From NCBI GenBank assembly GCA_030549495.1, contig JAUIRK010000867.1:346999-410998 (forward strand): a DNA stretch of 64,000 nt, written 5' to 3'. The notes below the pieces were generated by a model that saw only the letters and a list, made by a program, of their open reading frames with translations, made no database searches and was not told the origin of the DNA. Of this stretch, positions 20,381 to 32,454 are shown in pieces; positions within the stretch are counted from its first letter, which is position 1, and each line of letters opens with the position of its first letter. Both the position numbers and the translations under genes were made by a program. Source of the DNA: Nectonema munidae (Eukaryota; Nematomorpha; Nectonematoida; Nectonematidae).

Positions 20381-22320
20381 CACAATGAGTGTGAGATTTC
20401 TGGCTCACATGATACCCCCGCCTTTGAGCGGATAATACCTCTAGTTGTTAGGGGGGACCTGAATTCCAGGAAAAAATAGAAAAACAAAGAAAGGAGATAA
20501 AGAATTAGAAGTTGAAGCCAAGCAGGCCACAATGAGTGTGAGATTTCTGGCTCACATGATACCCCCGCCTTTGAGCGGATAATACCACTAGTTGTTAGGG
20601 GGGACCTGAATTCCAGGAAAAAATAGAAAAACAAAGAAAAGAGATAAAGAATTAGAAGTTGAAGCCAAGCAGGCCACAATGAGTGTAAGATTTCTGGCTC
20701 ACATGACACCCCCGCCTTTGAGCGGATAATACCTCTAGTTGTTAGGGGGGACCTGAATTCCAGGAAAAAATAGAAAAACAAAGAAAGGAGATAAAGAATT
20801 AGAAGTTGAAGCCAAGCAGGCCACAATGAGTGTGAGATTTCTGGCTCACATGACACCCCCGCCTTTGAGCGGATAATACCTCTAGTTGTTAGGGGGGACC
20901 TGAATTCCAGGAAAAAATAGAAAAACAAAGAAAGGAGATAAAGAATTAGAAGTTGAAGCCAAGCAGGCCACAATGAGTGTGAGATTTCTGGCTCACATGA
21001 TAACCCGCCTTTGAGCGGATAATACCACTAGTTGGAGGGACCTGAATTTCAGGAAAAAATAGAAAAACAAAGAAAGGAGATAAAGAATTAGAAGTTGAAG
21101 CCAAGCAGGCCACAATGAGTGTGAGATTTCTGGCTCACATGATACCCCCGCCTTTGAGCGGATAATACCTCTAGTTGTTAGGGGGGACCTGAATTCCAGG
21201 AAAAAATAGAAATCAAAGAAAGGAGATAAAGAATTAGAAGTTGAAGCCAAGCAGGCAACAATGAGTGTGAGATTTCTGGCTCACATGATACCCCCGCCTT
21301 TGAGCGGATAATACCACTAGTTGGAGGGACCTGAATTTCAAGAAAAAATAGAAAAACAAAGAAAGGAGATAAAGAATTAGAAGTTGAAGCCAAGCAGGCC
21401 ACAATGAGTGTGAGATTTCTGGCTCACATGATCCCCTCGCCTTTGAGCGGATAATACCACTAGTTGGAGGGACCTGAATTTCAGGAAAAAATAGAAAAAC
21501 AAAAAAAGGAGATAAAGAATTAGAAGTTGAAGCCAAGCAGGCCACAATGAGTGTGAGATTTCTGGCTCACATGATACCCCCGCTTTTGAGCGGATAATAC
21601 CTCTAGTTGTTAGGGAGGACTTGAATTCCAGGAAAAAATAGAAATCAAAGAAAGGAGATAAAGAATTAGAAGTTGAAGCCAAGCAGGCAACAATGAGTGT
21701 GAGATTTCTGGCTCACATGATACCCCCGCCTTTGAGCGGATAATACCACTAGTTGGAGGGACCTGAATTTCAGGAAAAAATAGAAAAACAAAGAAAGGAG
21801 ATAAAGAATTAGAAGTTGAAGCCAAGCAGGCCACAATGAGTGTGAGATTTCTGGCTCACATGATACCCCCCGCCTTTGAGCGAATAATACCACTAGTTGG
21901 AGGGACCTGAATTTCAGGAAAAAATAGAAAAACAAAGAAAGGAGATAAAGAATTAGAAGTTGAAGCCAAGCAGGCCACAATGAGTGTGAGATTTCTGGCT
22001 CACATGATACCCCCGCTTTTGAGCGGATAATACCTCTAGTTGTTAGAGGGGACCTGAATTCCAGGAAAAAATAGAAATCAAAGAAAGGAGATAAAGAATT
22101 AGAAGTTGAAGCCAAGCAGGCAACAATGAGTGTGAGATTTCTGGCTCACATGATACCCCCGCCTTTGAGCGGATAATACCACTAGTTGGAAGGACCTGAA
22201 TTTCAGGAAAAAATAGAAAAACAAAGAAAGGAGATAAAGAATTAGAAGTTGAAGCCAAGCAGGCCACAATGAGTGTGAGATTTCTGGCTCACATGATCCC
22301 CTCGCCTTTGAGAGGATAAT
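20381..22320 (+). repeat. 142-147-bp satellite array (left copy)
   Basis: About 13 tandem copies beginning CACAATGAGTGTGAGATTTC, with starts near 20,381, 20,528, 20,675, 20,822, 20,969, 21,111, 21,257, 21,400, 21,542, 21,688, 21,831, 21,976, 22,121 and 22,265. The first units are 147 bp. Later ones alternate between a 145-147-bp type with CTCTAGTTGTTAGG and a 142-143-bp type with CACTAGTTGGAGGG. From 21,111 they form a three-unit higher-order repeat of about 432 bp. The last copy is partial. Confidence 0.95.
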
Positions 22321-22874
22321 ACCTATATGGGGGCACCTGTATTCCAGATAAATTAACTTAAAATGCATTTATACATCAGGTACCTGCATGTAAGCGTGGA
22401 ATAATAAACAGAAAAGCACATTCTCTGAAATACATATGACATTTCCTACTCGCCTTGTCATAACACCGTCTTAGACTTGAAGCATTTTAACTTCGTCTGG
22501 TGATGTTAGCGCTGTTTGTTCGGACTACTTATTCGCCAAGCTATGCTTGCTTATTTCGTAGCTAACCACCATATGTGCTGGCCGTTTCGCTATCCACAAC
22601 GCACGGACCGCTTTCTAGCTGTTACAGCTTAACCGAGAGTGATTCACATAATTATAATAATGAAAATAAAAATTTAAAAGTTTATTAATTAGAGTTAAGA
22701 AAATCTAAAAAGTAGGTACATCTTTTGTTTGATCATTTTTAAACCAATTTAATAGCTTTATTTCTGAATAATTTTTGGATACTTTTTCCAAAAATATTTT
22801 TGGTAATACGTTGTTTTATCTTTCAAAAACATAAAGTACTTTTAAACAAACTTTAGATTTTGCGTTTTTCTTCT
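22321..22874. other. Spacer between satellite and hAT element
   Basis: No gene seen. About 22,490-22,640 is GC-richer than its surroundings; then AT-rich DNA leads to the hAT terminus. Confidence 0.4.
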
Positions 22875-23141
22875 TGCTCAGGCGCGGATCCAAGAATTGA
22901 AGTTAGAAGGCGCACAAAGTAGACAGGGGGTATGAAGGCCGACTTGAGGCCCCCAGTGGGTCCAGGGCAAAGCCCTGGTGGGGACCTGGGGGCAAAGCCT
23001 CATTCAGTTGAGCGATATGCAAATAAACTTATTAGCATTATTAGGTAGAACAAGTAATTAAGTAAAGGAGGCCGAGGTCTTGAATTGTAGTTTATTGCTA
23101 AAATCACATAAAAAAATTAATTAAAAAAAATCTGGATAGTT

Positions 23142-26100
23142 ATTTCTCTGCTAGAGAATTGATAAGAAACATTCTTCGTGGCCTCTGCCTGGCATACATT
23201 TCAACGACTGATTCGACGTCAATGTTGATGTCCTGGCATACATAAAGGAGAAGAAGAAGTGCATTTAATCTTTCTTCTGCCATAGAACTCCTCGATGCTC
23301 GTTTGATATGTTTTAAAGCTCGGTTTTTGCGTTCTACTCCACTTGAAGAAACTGCTGTCAGCTGTAGAAAATGTAAAATTTTGTAACATTTAGGAATAGA
23401 GTTGAATACGTTCTTCTGTCTGATAGCGCGGAAGTTATGGTGTCTGGTCGGTCTTCCTGACTAGACCATAACCTCTTCCAGAGCTCCAATTCATGAGAAA
23501 AAGTAAAAGAGAATGGTAAACCAGTGTTTATGGAAATCAACTAGAAAAGAGATTGTTTCCTCTGTGATTTTGTTAAGATTGTTTTGTAGTAGGTAAAACC
23601 CACGAAGATCTACTTTAGCAAGAGTACCAAACCTCATGCTGAATAACATTATCCCAAAACGGTATAAAAACTCTAAGTTTGAAATATTCTTTAGCATCTT
23701 GCAATGTGAGCTAATCTTGCCATTTTTTTCTGGCTTTGTATATATGATATTGTAATCAGCTTCATCGGTTTTGCAAATTTTACGGTTTCCTTTACCAGTT
23801 CTGCCATGTTGTAAGCTTGAATAAAGTCCATTTCAGTTTTCTGTAGTATTTTACTAAGTCCCATCAAATATTCAAAAAGATGCTTTTTGACTTTTGGAAA
23901 CTGATAATAAATGTGCAATCTGTTATGCGCTTCATAAGTCACTATGCCTCTGTAAGCGCTTTGCCATCTTATCCGCGTTCATAAAACCCAATGGCATCTA
24001 AACAAGTAAGTAAAGCTTCATAAAGGTCTTCAAAATCCTGCAGTATTGTTATTTTCTCCACCCATCGAGTTTTACAAAATATTTTCATTTTTGATTTTGT
24101 AATGGCATCTTTTGATGGTCTTCCTTCATTCACAGTAGTAACAGCTTGTTCGAGACGCCTGCTCCTCTTTGGAGAGTAACGAAAAAAAATTCCTAGTTGC
24201 TTCAGTGCATCCAACATCACATGCACTTCCCCCACCTAACAACTCTTCCAAAGGACTAGATTCAAATCGTATTACTGCAGTAGTGATATGTTGCCTTTGT
24301 AGAAGCTTCCTGGAATTTTGCAGCAAAACTATTGTATTTTTTCGACATGTTTGCTGCCCCATCCATTGTTTGAAAACGGCAGCACTTCACATCAATGCCA
24401 GCAGAGGAAAGTGATTTAATGACATTGTCACAAATTTTTAACCCATTTGTGCCTTCACATTCCACAAATTCAATTAATTATTCCACAGGGTTATTGTCAC
24501 GTGTATAACGCAAGACGATTCCCATGTTGTTCCCAGTTACTTATGTCATTTATCTCATCATATTGTAGTCCAAAGTGTGGTCCAAATGACTGTTGATATA
24601 CAGTGAAACTTCGATATCTCGAAATATCGGTTATCTTGAAGTTCTTTTATGGTAAAACTTTTTTCCTTATACATTACATGTAAATAAGTTTGGATATCTC
24701 AAACTCTGATATCTTGAATGACCTGATAATTTCAAAGTATTTAATTGTTACAAGCATCAAATGTACTATGTTTATCTCGAACTTTTTACATACGTAAATA
24801 ATCATTTACAACAAAACACCAAATAATAAAAAATAAATGTTCTCTAGCAATATTGCAGCAATACATCAGGGACCCTCTCCCCTCCACCTAATGTTTTCTA
24901 GGAGACAAAAACGGATTTACTCCTCTCCCCAATAAATTTCAGTGTTTAAAATTTTATTTATGCAACAATTGTTGCCATATTTTTTCTTCAATAAATTAAG
25001 TTTTTTAATGAAAATCTTAATGAAAGTAATATGTCAACATCATCAAAGCTGCTTAGAGAAGTGATGTAAAACTATAGGCATACGATGTGTGATGGTCATG
25101 GATTTCCATAGTTTTTTATGCCTTCATCCAATCATCTACCATTTTTGGACTTTCTGTTTTTTTGAGTCCGACTTACTCATGTTGATTTAAAATAAAATGC
25201 ACTTTAAAAAGATATCAGGATCTGTTTATTTTAGCAGAGTTACTTTAGATCTAACAAGCAGACAAAAAACATACCGGTCGATATTTATTTTTTTAAAAAA
25301 TGGACTTGATAATAGTTTTTCTTGATATTTAGGATATCTCGAAGTTTTTGTTTGATCCCTTCAAATTCGAGATAACGAGGTTTTACTGTATTTCTTTCAC
25401 AATTTCATTCTGGATATAACTCTTAATACACCTCAGTAATTCAATTTTAGAGGTGTATTTTGCATTTTTTTTTACAATTTGAAATATATTTTGCTAAAAT
25501 GTGATCACCAGAGTCTATACGAAAGTTTAAAAGTTCTTTAAATTTTCCATGTTGTAATCAGTGCATTTTTCTGTGTCGTCATTTCTGTGACCAAGTAAAG
25601 CGATTCCGCGTCGACCACAAAATATCAGTGATTTTGTAATCAACTTTAGAATTTTCTGATTCTGTTTTATTCTGGAGCTTGGTATATATCTACGAAAGCT
25701 CTCATTCTAACCATAGATGTCAAGAGATATTCACTTAGTTCTTAAATCCTCTTTTACATTTTTCCAGTTTCTGTACGCTTCCGTTATACATTTCTTTCCA
25801 CATCGATGAGAACTGTGCGGAAAAAAACGACAGGCAATGCAGAAAATGCCTTCCTCTAATTTAGAAGAGCCAATAAAATTAAAAATATTAAACCACTTTC
25901 GTTGATAGTCTTTTATCCTTGTAGAATTTCGATGGGTACTTGAAATTGCGTTCAGGGATACGCTTGTCAATAAAGTAAAACTTCATCTGATCATTGTCTT
26001 TATGGTCACAAAGACTTATGCCTGGCAAGTTAACTTTTGGTATTTCTTGTGTCTGAATAATAGAGTCGTCTTGAGTATGTTCTGTTTGCTTATCTACACA

Positions 26101-26202
26101 ATTTCTTGTAGGCAAATCTTTGATATCTATGCTTTGGCTACTAGGGCCAGCTTCTAAATTTTCACTATTAGCTTCTTCAATGACAAATTTGACTGAGGTC
26201 AT
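23142..26202 (-). pseudogene. hAT transposase with TTF-type zinc finger (broken)
   Basis: Read on the minus strand from 26,202. An acidic N-terminal region comes first, then a TTF/ZMYM-type zinc finger (YQRKWFNIFNFIGSS, EEGIFCIACRFF, EAYRNWKNV). The DUF4371-like core follows, with CCRFQTMDGAANMSKKY and, after a frame change, GIFFRYSPKRSRRL and FCKTRWVEK. The C-terminal hAT dimerisation region is near 23,150-23,410 (GVERKNRALKHIKRASRSSM). Several frameshifts and the nested pogo-type insertion at 24,601-25,388 break it. Arms agree on these breaks, so it was inactive before duplication. Confidence 0.75.
24601..25388. mobile_element. pogo/Tigger-type deletion derivative nested in hAT
   Basis: 788 bp with inverted ends CAGTGAAACTTCGATATCTC and CGAGATAACGAGGTTTTACTG, flanked by TA duplications (24,599-24,600 and 25,389-25,390). 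On the minus strand a short remnant begins MSKSDSKKQKVQKW, but no catalytic domain remains. It is a non-autonomous element, inserted into the hAT transposase before the arms were duplicated. Confidence 0.8.
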
Positions 26203-26968
26203 TTCAAACTCTTCATCAATTTGACTTAAAAGTCTGAAATTAAAATTAAATATATATCTAAAAATTTCTTAAATATAAGGATAAAAAACACTTTTTTCTA
26301 ACACGAATGGCGGAACCAAGAAAAAACCTAAAAATTTTAACGAAAATGATATAAATTTGTTATTATAGATAGAGAGTAGTAAAAACGATTGATGTAGGTA
26401 ACATACACATTCAATAATTAACATCATGCATGCACTGTCTTTATGAATTCATATATTTTGTGTTTGCAAATTAAAATTTAGGGGACTTGGCCTCAATTAT
26501 AAGCTTTAGAATCAGAGTATGATACAAACATCTTTTTTGAGTAAAGTAATATTAAAAGTTTAATTTGTAAAATATATAAATTTTTCCAAAATAAATAATT
26601 AATATACTAATTTAATATAGTTTACTTAAATAATGGCTTAATTTTCAAGAAAAATTTAATGGAAAAAGTTCTACTTTTAAAAACTTGAATTAATATCAGA
26701 AAATCAAAAATAATTATTTGTCAAACATAATTTACTAAATTCAAAAAAACTTTTTTTTAATAATAATATTTTACTATATATAAACAGTCATAACTTAAAG
26801 CTTTTAAAATGAGTTTTTGATTGATGTATCGCAAGTCAAATTTGAATAAAAAAACGCTAAAGTTATAAACAATTAAATAACTCCGCCTTATCAATCGTTA
26901 AGCTAACTTTGACAATTTTAGGGGGGGGCGCAGGGTGCGCCTACCTTCCTTAAATCCGCCATTGAGCA

Positions 26969-28619
26969 TTGTTAATAAGTAAGTTTAAGTAAGTTTAAGT
27001 AAATTTATTTAAATAAAATGAAAAATATTAATAAGAATGAACAGAGATATAAAGTAATTTTATACTGAATTTTGATGAAAATATATGTATTCAAAAGAAA
27101 TGAAGTGTGAAATCTAAAAGTTTATGCAAACCGCTGCAAAATTTCCAACATCAAGTATTATATTTTATATATTTGAAAAAAAAACAAACCAGAAAAGGTT
27201 ATCTTGGACGTGAGCAAACAAAGCACCTTTTAAGTAACTTAACCTTTATAATAACTTGATCTATCACATGGAATCTTTCAGAACTTTTATTGCAGTTAAA
27301 AATTAAATTAAAAATAAAAAAATTATAAATTAAAAATTGTACATAAAAAAATAATAAATTTATAATCTATAATATGGAAAAAAAATTTTGAGAAAGCATG
27401 TACCTTTTTATTAAAAAACGAATTGATAAAAAACTTAGTTCACTTTTTTAACTTAAAAATATTTAATTAAAGTATCAAGGGATAATAAATAGCTATATGT
27501 AATTTAGATTTGAATAATTTATCCTTAATTCTGACGAGGGGGGGGGGGTGTTACAGGTGTTACCTATTTTGTAAAACTTAATTATTTTAATGTTTCATTT
27601 TTTGACCTTTCCTAAAATAACGACACATATGTTTTAACTTTTTTCTAAAACAATTCTACATTTTTTTTTTGAAAAATGTTATTTTTGATTATTTTCATAG
27701 TAGTGACGAGGGGGGGGGGTCTTTTGAACTCCTCCTCTTACCAATTTTTCTTGTCATATTAAAGTTAAAATTTAAAAAACAATAATTATTATTAAATCAA
27801 AAGTTCACAATAAATATAAAAAAAATACACTAATTAGTATCAAGTTTGTAAAACCAATTGTCTTTTTTTTGTTTTTTCAGTTTTGTAATATATTCATGCA
27901 CACCAAAATTACAGACTTATGAAAGGTTATACTAATAAATAAAAATGCAAAAATATCTTTCAAAAGATTAGAAGTTTAACACCGCAGACAATTCCTCAAA
28001 AGTTTTTTCACAAACTTTTGAAACATCAAAAGAATGTAGATGAACGAAAACACTCTAAAAATTTTTATTATAACAAATTAAATAAGATTATTCATAAATT
28101 TTTAGTGTGTTAAATTTGATACTTGCTTATAACACACTTATGATATTATAAACTAATTGATACACTATAAAAAAGTGAATATAAAAATTGATTTATCAAG
28201 AACATCACTGAATCTTAAAGTAAAAGTCTTTAACTATCGCTACTAGTAAAAAGTATTTTTTAAATCTGGAAGTATTTTCACTCATCAAAGTTATTGTACT
28301 GTTATAAAGTGTAAATCAATTTGATTGACCACATTTATTGTTGGTATAACAAAAGCAATCAAGTTTATTTAAGTTTTGAAAGTGAATTTATTCGCAAAAA
28401 AGAATAGCAAAAATTTTACATAAAAACTTAATCAAGCAAAAGAATGAAAAAATTAACGGCATTGTAATTTATGAAGTCTCAGCGCCATTTTATCTAAATT
28501 CTATTATTATAGTTTGAATTCCATAAAAAAAATTTACTATGATGACATTGCGGTCATTTTGACCGCAGCTGAGAAAATGTATATATTTTAGTGAAATGCA
28601 TTATTTTCCAAAGGTTTTT
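26969..28619. other. AT-rich spacer with poly-G tracts and a dispersed repeat
   Basis: No gene seen. Two poly-G tracts follow the same TGACGAG word (27,538-27,548 and 27,710-27,719), suggesting an old duplication of about 170 bp. At 27,330-27,445 is the inverted partner of the repeat at 7,460-7,560. The stretch ends at the Merlin terminus. Confidence 0.5.
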
Positions 28620-28887
28620 TGGTAATGTTGCACTATCCGTGCATTGATGAAAAGCAATTTTAATAGGAAAGAAGTTGTCCAATGATATAATGCTTTCATA
28701 TGTCAATCTTTTCTTGAATGCGCTTATAGCTTGAGTATCGCACTATACGTGCATTGTAGCAAATACAGTATATGCCTGTATAGATTGAGTATCGCACTAT
28801 ACGTGCATTGTAGCAAATACAGTCTATGCCTGCCTCCATAATACTAGTATAACTACATGATACACATATAGTGCGATGTAACGTGTC
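28620..28887 (+). repeat. Merlin left TIR (L)
   Basis: 268 bp. It contains one GCACTATCCGTGC and two GCACTATACGTGC motifs, each a GCAC/GTGC inverted pair. The latter two lie in a 54-bp direct duplication (starting about 28,734 and 28,788). These look like repeated transposase-binding sites. Confidence 0.85.
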
Positions 28888-29205
28888 TTATAATGTTGTA
28901 GAGGGTGATGTGTTTTAAGAAAGATGATGCGCACATAAAGAGCAACACAGTCTGTGTTTCTCTCTCTTCACTACTATACACATACACACACATACAAATT
29001 GAAGACCAGTATTATAGACAATACAGGCATAGTGCAACATGGACGATATTTAAAAAGAGGAAGTGATAAGACAATATTAAATTTGTGCTGAAATTATAAT
29101 CAAGAGTTATTGAATTTTCAAGACGCAATAACATTTGTGAAATACCCTCTCCTTCACTGTTTTCATTTCAAAAGTTTGTTTTTCGCTTGTACTCTTTTCT
29201 CTCAA

Positions 29206-30154
29206 ATGGTTTCTATCACTCAGGATTTGGCTTCTGATGATGCCATAGAGAGAGAGTCTTGGAATTATTGTTCCTTATCTGATGCTCTTAATTCAAATAA
29301 CGGAATAATGGGAGTTCTAAAATGGATGGCTAAGCATGGCCTGATTAAAAATGTAGCAACATGCTCATGTGGTCATAGCATGAATCTTATTTAACGAAAG
29401 GATGTGAAAGATGGTTTTCAGTGGTTTTGTGGTGTTTGCAAAAAAAGAAAGTCTGTTAGAACTGACTCCTTTTTCTACAACTGCAATTTCGATTTGAAAA
29501 AAGCTCTACTTTTCATTTATGGCTGGACTAAAGATTATTTAGAAAGTAGTTTAAACACTAGTACTCATAGTGGTGTAGATTGGAGCAATTACTGTAGACA
29601 AGTCTGTTCCAATTGGGTCACAAGCAATGAAATATTCATTGGTGGCTTCAATGAAGATTTTTCTCAAAAAATTGTGGAGATCGATGAAACCAAGTTTTTC
29701 CACAGGAAATACCATCGTGGCACGTATCGTGAAGGACATTGGGTTTTCAGAGGCATTGAGCGTGGGTCTAAGAAATGCTTTATGGTGGAAGTTCCTGATA
29801 GACAAGAGGAAACACTTTTTTGAGAAATTGTTAAGTATACTTTACCCGGAACGATTATTGTAAGCGATGGATGGTCTGCATATTCGAATATACAAATAAT
29901 AAATAATGGATGGTATGATCATTGGGTTGTCATACATGAGAGAAACTTTGTTTCTCCTGATAATGCAATAATCCACACTCAAAACATAGAAAATATGTGG
30001 ATGAGGGTGAAAAGGAAGTTGAGAAGACAATTCGGAACTTCGAGTGCACTATTCTCATCGTATTTGGACGAATTTATGTGGCGTAATGCTTTCTTCAATG
30101 TTGATCTTTTCTCAAAATTTATTATAGCTATTAAAAATTTTCCATTACCATGAT
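29206..30154 (+). pseudogene. Merlin transposase with two in-frame stops
   Basis: A single reading frame of about 315 codons covers the whole protein, so no frameshift is needed. A C.CG zinc-ribbon-like region with CSCGHSM and FCGVCKKRKSVRT comes first. The DDE core then reads EIDETKFFHRKYHRG, IIVSDGWSAYS and QNIENMW, so all three acidic residues are kept. Two stop codons interrupt it: TAA at 29,392 and TGA at 29,821. I place the start at the ATG at 29,206 for family-like length, although the frame is open from 29,110. The close match in layout to IS1016/Merlin transposases makes the call firm. Confidence 0.85.
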
Positions 30155-30669
30155 CTTTTTTATTTTTTTTAATAATAAAATTATTAAATGGTTGAATTTT
30201 GCCGAAAATAGATTAATTTAAAATTATTTATTTAAAGATTTAATATAAATTTTTTTAAGATGAAATTATTTTAAATATTTATTTTCTATTTTTTTATTTC
30301 CTTAATAATAAATTCTTATTAATACTTTTTGGAAAACTATTTTCTTGTAAAAAGCTTACGCTTTTTTATAGTTTAATTTTTTAGTGATTTTTTATAATTT
30401 TAATGACGTAGGAGCGCGAGGTTTTTTTAAAAAGTTTAATAAATATTAGGAATTACCCTAGTTTCTACTAGAGTGGGAGATTCTTTTTCTTGTTATTTTT
30501 TGAAAATTTATTGACGTTTTTTATAGATGTGATAGCTAAAGCAAAATAAAAAACTTAACGCAAGTGTGTATGATGAATCTAAAAAGATTTGTGTTGGTAA
30601 CCCATATAGTATAAGAGAGCGTCCCTGTCTCATACAGCTCATCATCTCTTCATCACAGCATTGTGCATA
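30155..30669. other. Merlin 3' internal non-coding region
   Basis: AT-rich sequence between the transposase stop and the right TIR. No further gene is seen. Confidence 0.5.
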
Positions 30670-30937
30670 GACACGTTACATCGCACTATATGTGTATCAT
30701 GTAGTTATACTCGTATTATGGAGGCAGGCATAGACTGTGTTTGCTACAATGCACGTATAGTGCGATACTCAATCTATATAGGCATATACTGTATTTGCTA
30801 CAATGCACGTATAGTGCGATACTCAAGCTATAATCGCATTCAAGAAAAAATTGACATATGAAAGCATTATATCATTGGACAACTTCCTTCCTATTAAAAT
30901 TGCTTTTCATCAATGCACGGATAGTGCAACATTACCA
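30670..30937 (-). repeat. Merlin right TIR (R1)
   Basis: 268 bp, inverse of L with a few mismatches. It abuts directly on a further partial TIR copy in the same orientation (R3) at 30,938. Confidence 0.85.
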
Positions 30938-31149
30938 GACACGTTACATCGCACTATATGTGTATCATGTAGTTATACAGTCAGACCTCGTTGTTGCGTC
31001 CACGTTCGTTTCTGCTAAATAAGGCGGATAATCGAGGCTGACGGAACTTTGAAGTGTAATGAAAGACCTATTCACTTTTCTTAGAACTATTCTGTACTGA
31101 ATTGGAACAGATACGCTTTATATACCGCTCTTACAGATACGGTAGGAAT

Positions 31150-32075
31150 CTCATTATTTTCATGACAATTAATTGTTGTTTGAAGTTTTCTATAGTGGGC
31201 TTTGAAGCTTTTTATAATTCCACTATCCATAGGTTGGATATATGAAGTTGTGTTAGAGGTAAAAAAATAACGCTAACGTTGGAAAACTCTTTTTTGAGAT
31301 TTGTTAGCCAGTTTTGAAACAAAATGACCGTCATCCAGGCTTTTGCATTATGTGTGTATTCAACATAAATAGAAGGATCAAACTTTTTTCCAAAACACGA
31401 GGTCTCCTTGCTTTTCCAATTACAAACGGCTTGAGTTTGTGTGAGCCATCACTATTTGAACATAAAAGAATAGTTAAACGATCTTTACTCTTTTTTTGTC
31501 CTTTCACTGGAGCTGTTGCTAAAGTGCTATTAGGTTGAAGTTTATAAAATAAACCTGTCTCATCACAGTTATAAATAGTAGCTGGATCTAAACTTGCCAA
31601 CTTTTCCCTCAAACTTTGGCGTCCTACTTTCTTCAACGCTTCCACTCTCCCCATGTGCATAACGCCTACTTATCACATGCCTTTTCTTAAATCTATCTAG
31701 ACATCCACGAGAGTATGAAAAATTGATCATTTTCAAACTTTTACCAAAATCCTGGGCTTTTTCTAACAACATCATGTCCGATATACAAGCATTCTTCAAC
31801 CTCATATTATTGAACCAAAGCATAAGAGCTTCTAACTTGATATTTTTGGCTCAACGCCCTGAAGTATAGCCTGAATCTGGGACCCACTTTTTGCCATTTC
31901 TCAGGATATCTCCAATTGTAGTGCGTCCAATAACTACACCCCATTTTTTGGAAAAATAGCTTGCTATTTCAGTGTGACTAGCTGTATGGTTTTCTCTTTT
32001 GTACAAACATATCAAATGTTTCTTTTCTACTGATAAAGCAGTACGTGGACGTTTTTCTAGTCTTGTAGAAGGCAT
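31150..32075 (-). pseudogene. Tigger-type transposase (broken)
   Basis: From 32,075 on the minus strand: a CENP-B-like helix-turn-helix (EKKHLICLYKRENHTASHTE and GVVIGRTTIGDIL), then the second DNA-binding helix region (YSRGCLDRFKKRH). The DDE_1 core begins with IYNCDETGLFYKLQPN, which has the first aspartate, and continues through QKKSKDRLTILLCSNSDG. In the following part an AWMT...NWL block runs directly into VIFLP; the LLLDNA-type block with the second aspartate appears deleted. Frame changes occur between pieces. It is inactive by sequence. Confidence 0.75.
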
Positions 32076-32454
32076 TCTAAATTATTTATAGTGTTAGTCA
32101 TAAAATCAACTTAGTGATTAAAAACAGTAAAATTTTAAAATGTCTAAAATACATTAAAGAGTGTTTATAAGTAAAAATTTTCAATTAGTATTTTAACAAA
32201 CGGTACTTAGTAGTTATAATAACGAAAAAATAAAAATGGTTATTTACAGTGAAACTCAGTATTTAAGGCTCTTTTTTGAATAAAACGTAATTGAATTGTA
32301 CTTAACTAAAACGGAGGTATTTTTTGTCCTTTATTCCGAAAAAACATTTCAAAAAACAACTTATGAGCCAAAAACATTAATTTTCACTGTATTTGATGAA
32401 CACATTACCTGAATTAACAATTAATTGGAAAAGACAGAAAGTCATATTTTTTTC

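Larger units (their letters stand above)
22875..26968 (-). mobile_element. hAT-superfamily DNA transposon (left copy)
   Basis: Termini share TGCTCA followed by an imperfect GCGGAT block: TGCTCAGGCGCGGATCC at the left and its imperfect inverse GGATTT...CCGCCATTGAGCA at the right. No convincing 8-bp target duplication is seen. The minus-strand interior holds a ZMYM/TTF-type zinc-finger hAT transposase in pieces, interrupted by a 788-bp pogo-type insertion. Broken. Present in both arms with the same nested insertion. Confidence 0.75.
1890..28908 (+). repeat. Left arm of giant palindrome (near-identical part)
   Basis: This segment reappears in reverse complement at about 34,035-61,390. The paired open frames of the two arms match almost residue for residue: the 961-residue protein differs at about four residues plus one single-base indel. 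Mirror coordinates sum to about 66,480 in the inner part and about 63,270 outside the left-only LINE; the difference is the LINE length. The inner boundary is sharp: identity ends at the GAGGGTGA at 28,901-28,908. Outside about 1,890 the homology continues at clearly lower identity to the window edge. Confidence 0.95.
28620..30937 (+). mobile_element. Merlin-superfamily DNA transposon at palindrome axis
   Basis: 2.3 kb with TIRs of 268 bp (28,620-28,887 and 30,670-30,937) ending TGGTAATGTTGCACTATCCG. The interior encodes an IS1016/IS1595-like DDE transposase typical of Merlin. No target duplication can be read, because the left flank is repeated inverted beyond a third TIR copy (R2) rather than beyond R1. 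The body occurs once in the window. Confidence 0.85.

Noticed and set aside
20299-20973. 224-codon repetitive open frame on the minus strand, and its right-arm counterpart
   Set aside because: It is the satellite read through; 147-bp units are a multiple of three and stay open by chance. The 142- and 143-bp units break it at once.
20381-22320. CRISPR array
   Set aside because: Units are about 145 bp with no short repeat/unique spacer alternation; this is a satellite in a eukaryotic-type genome.
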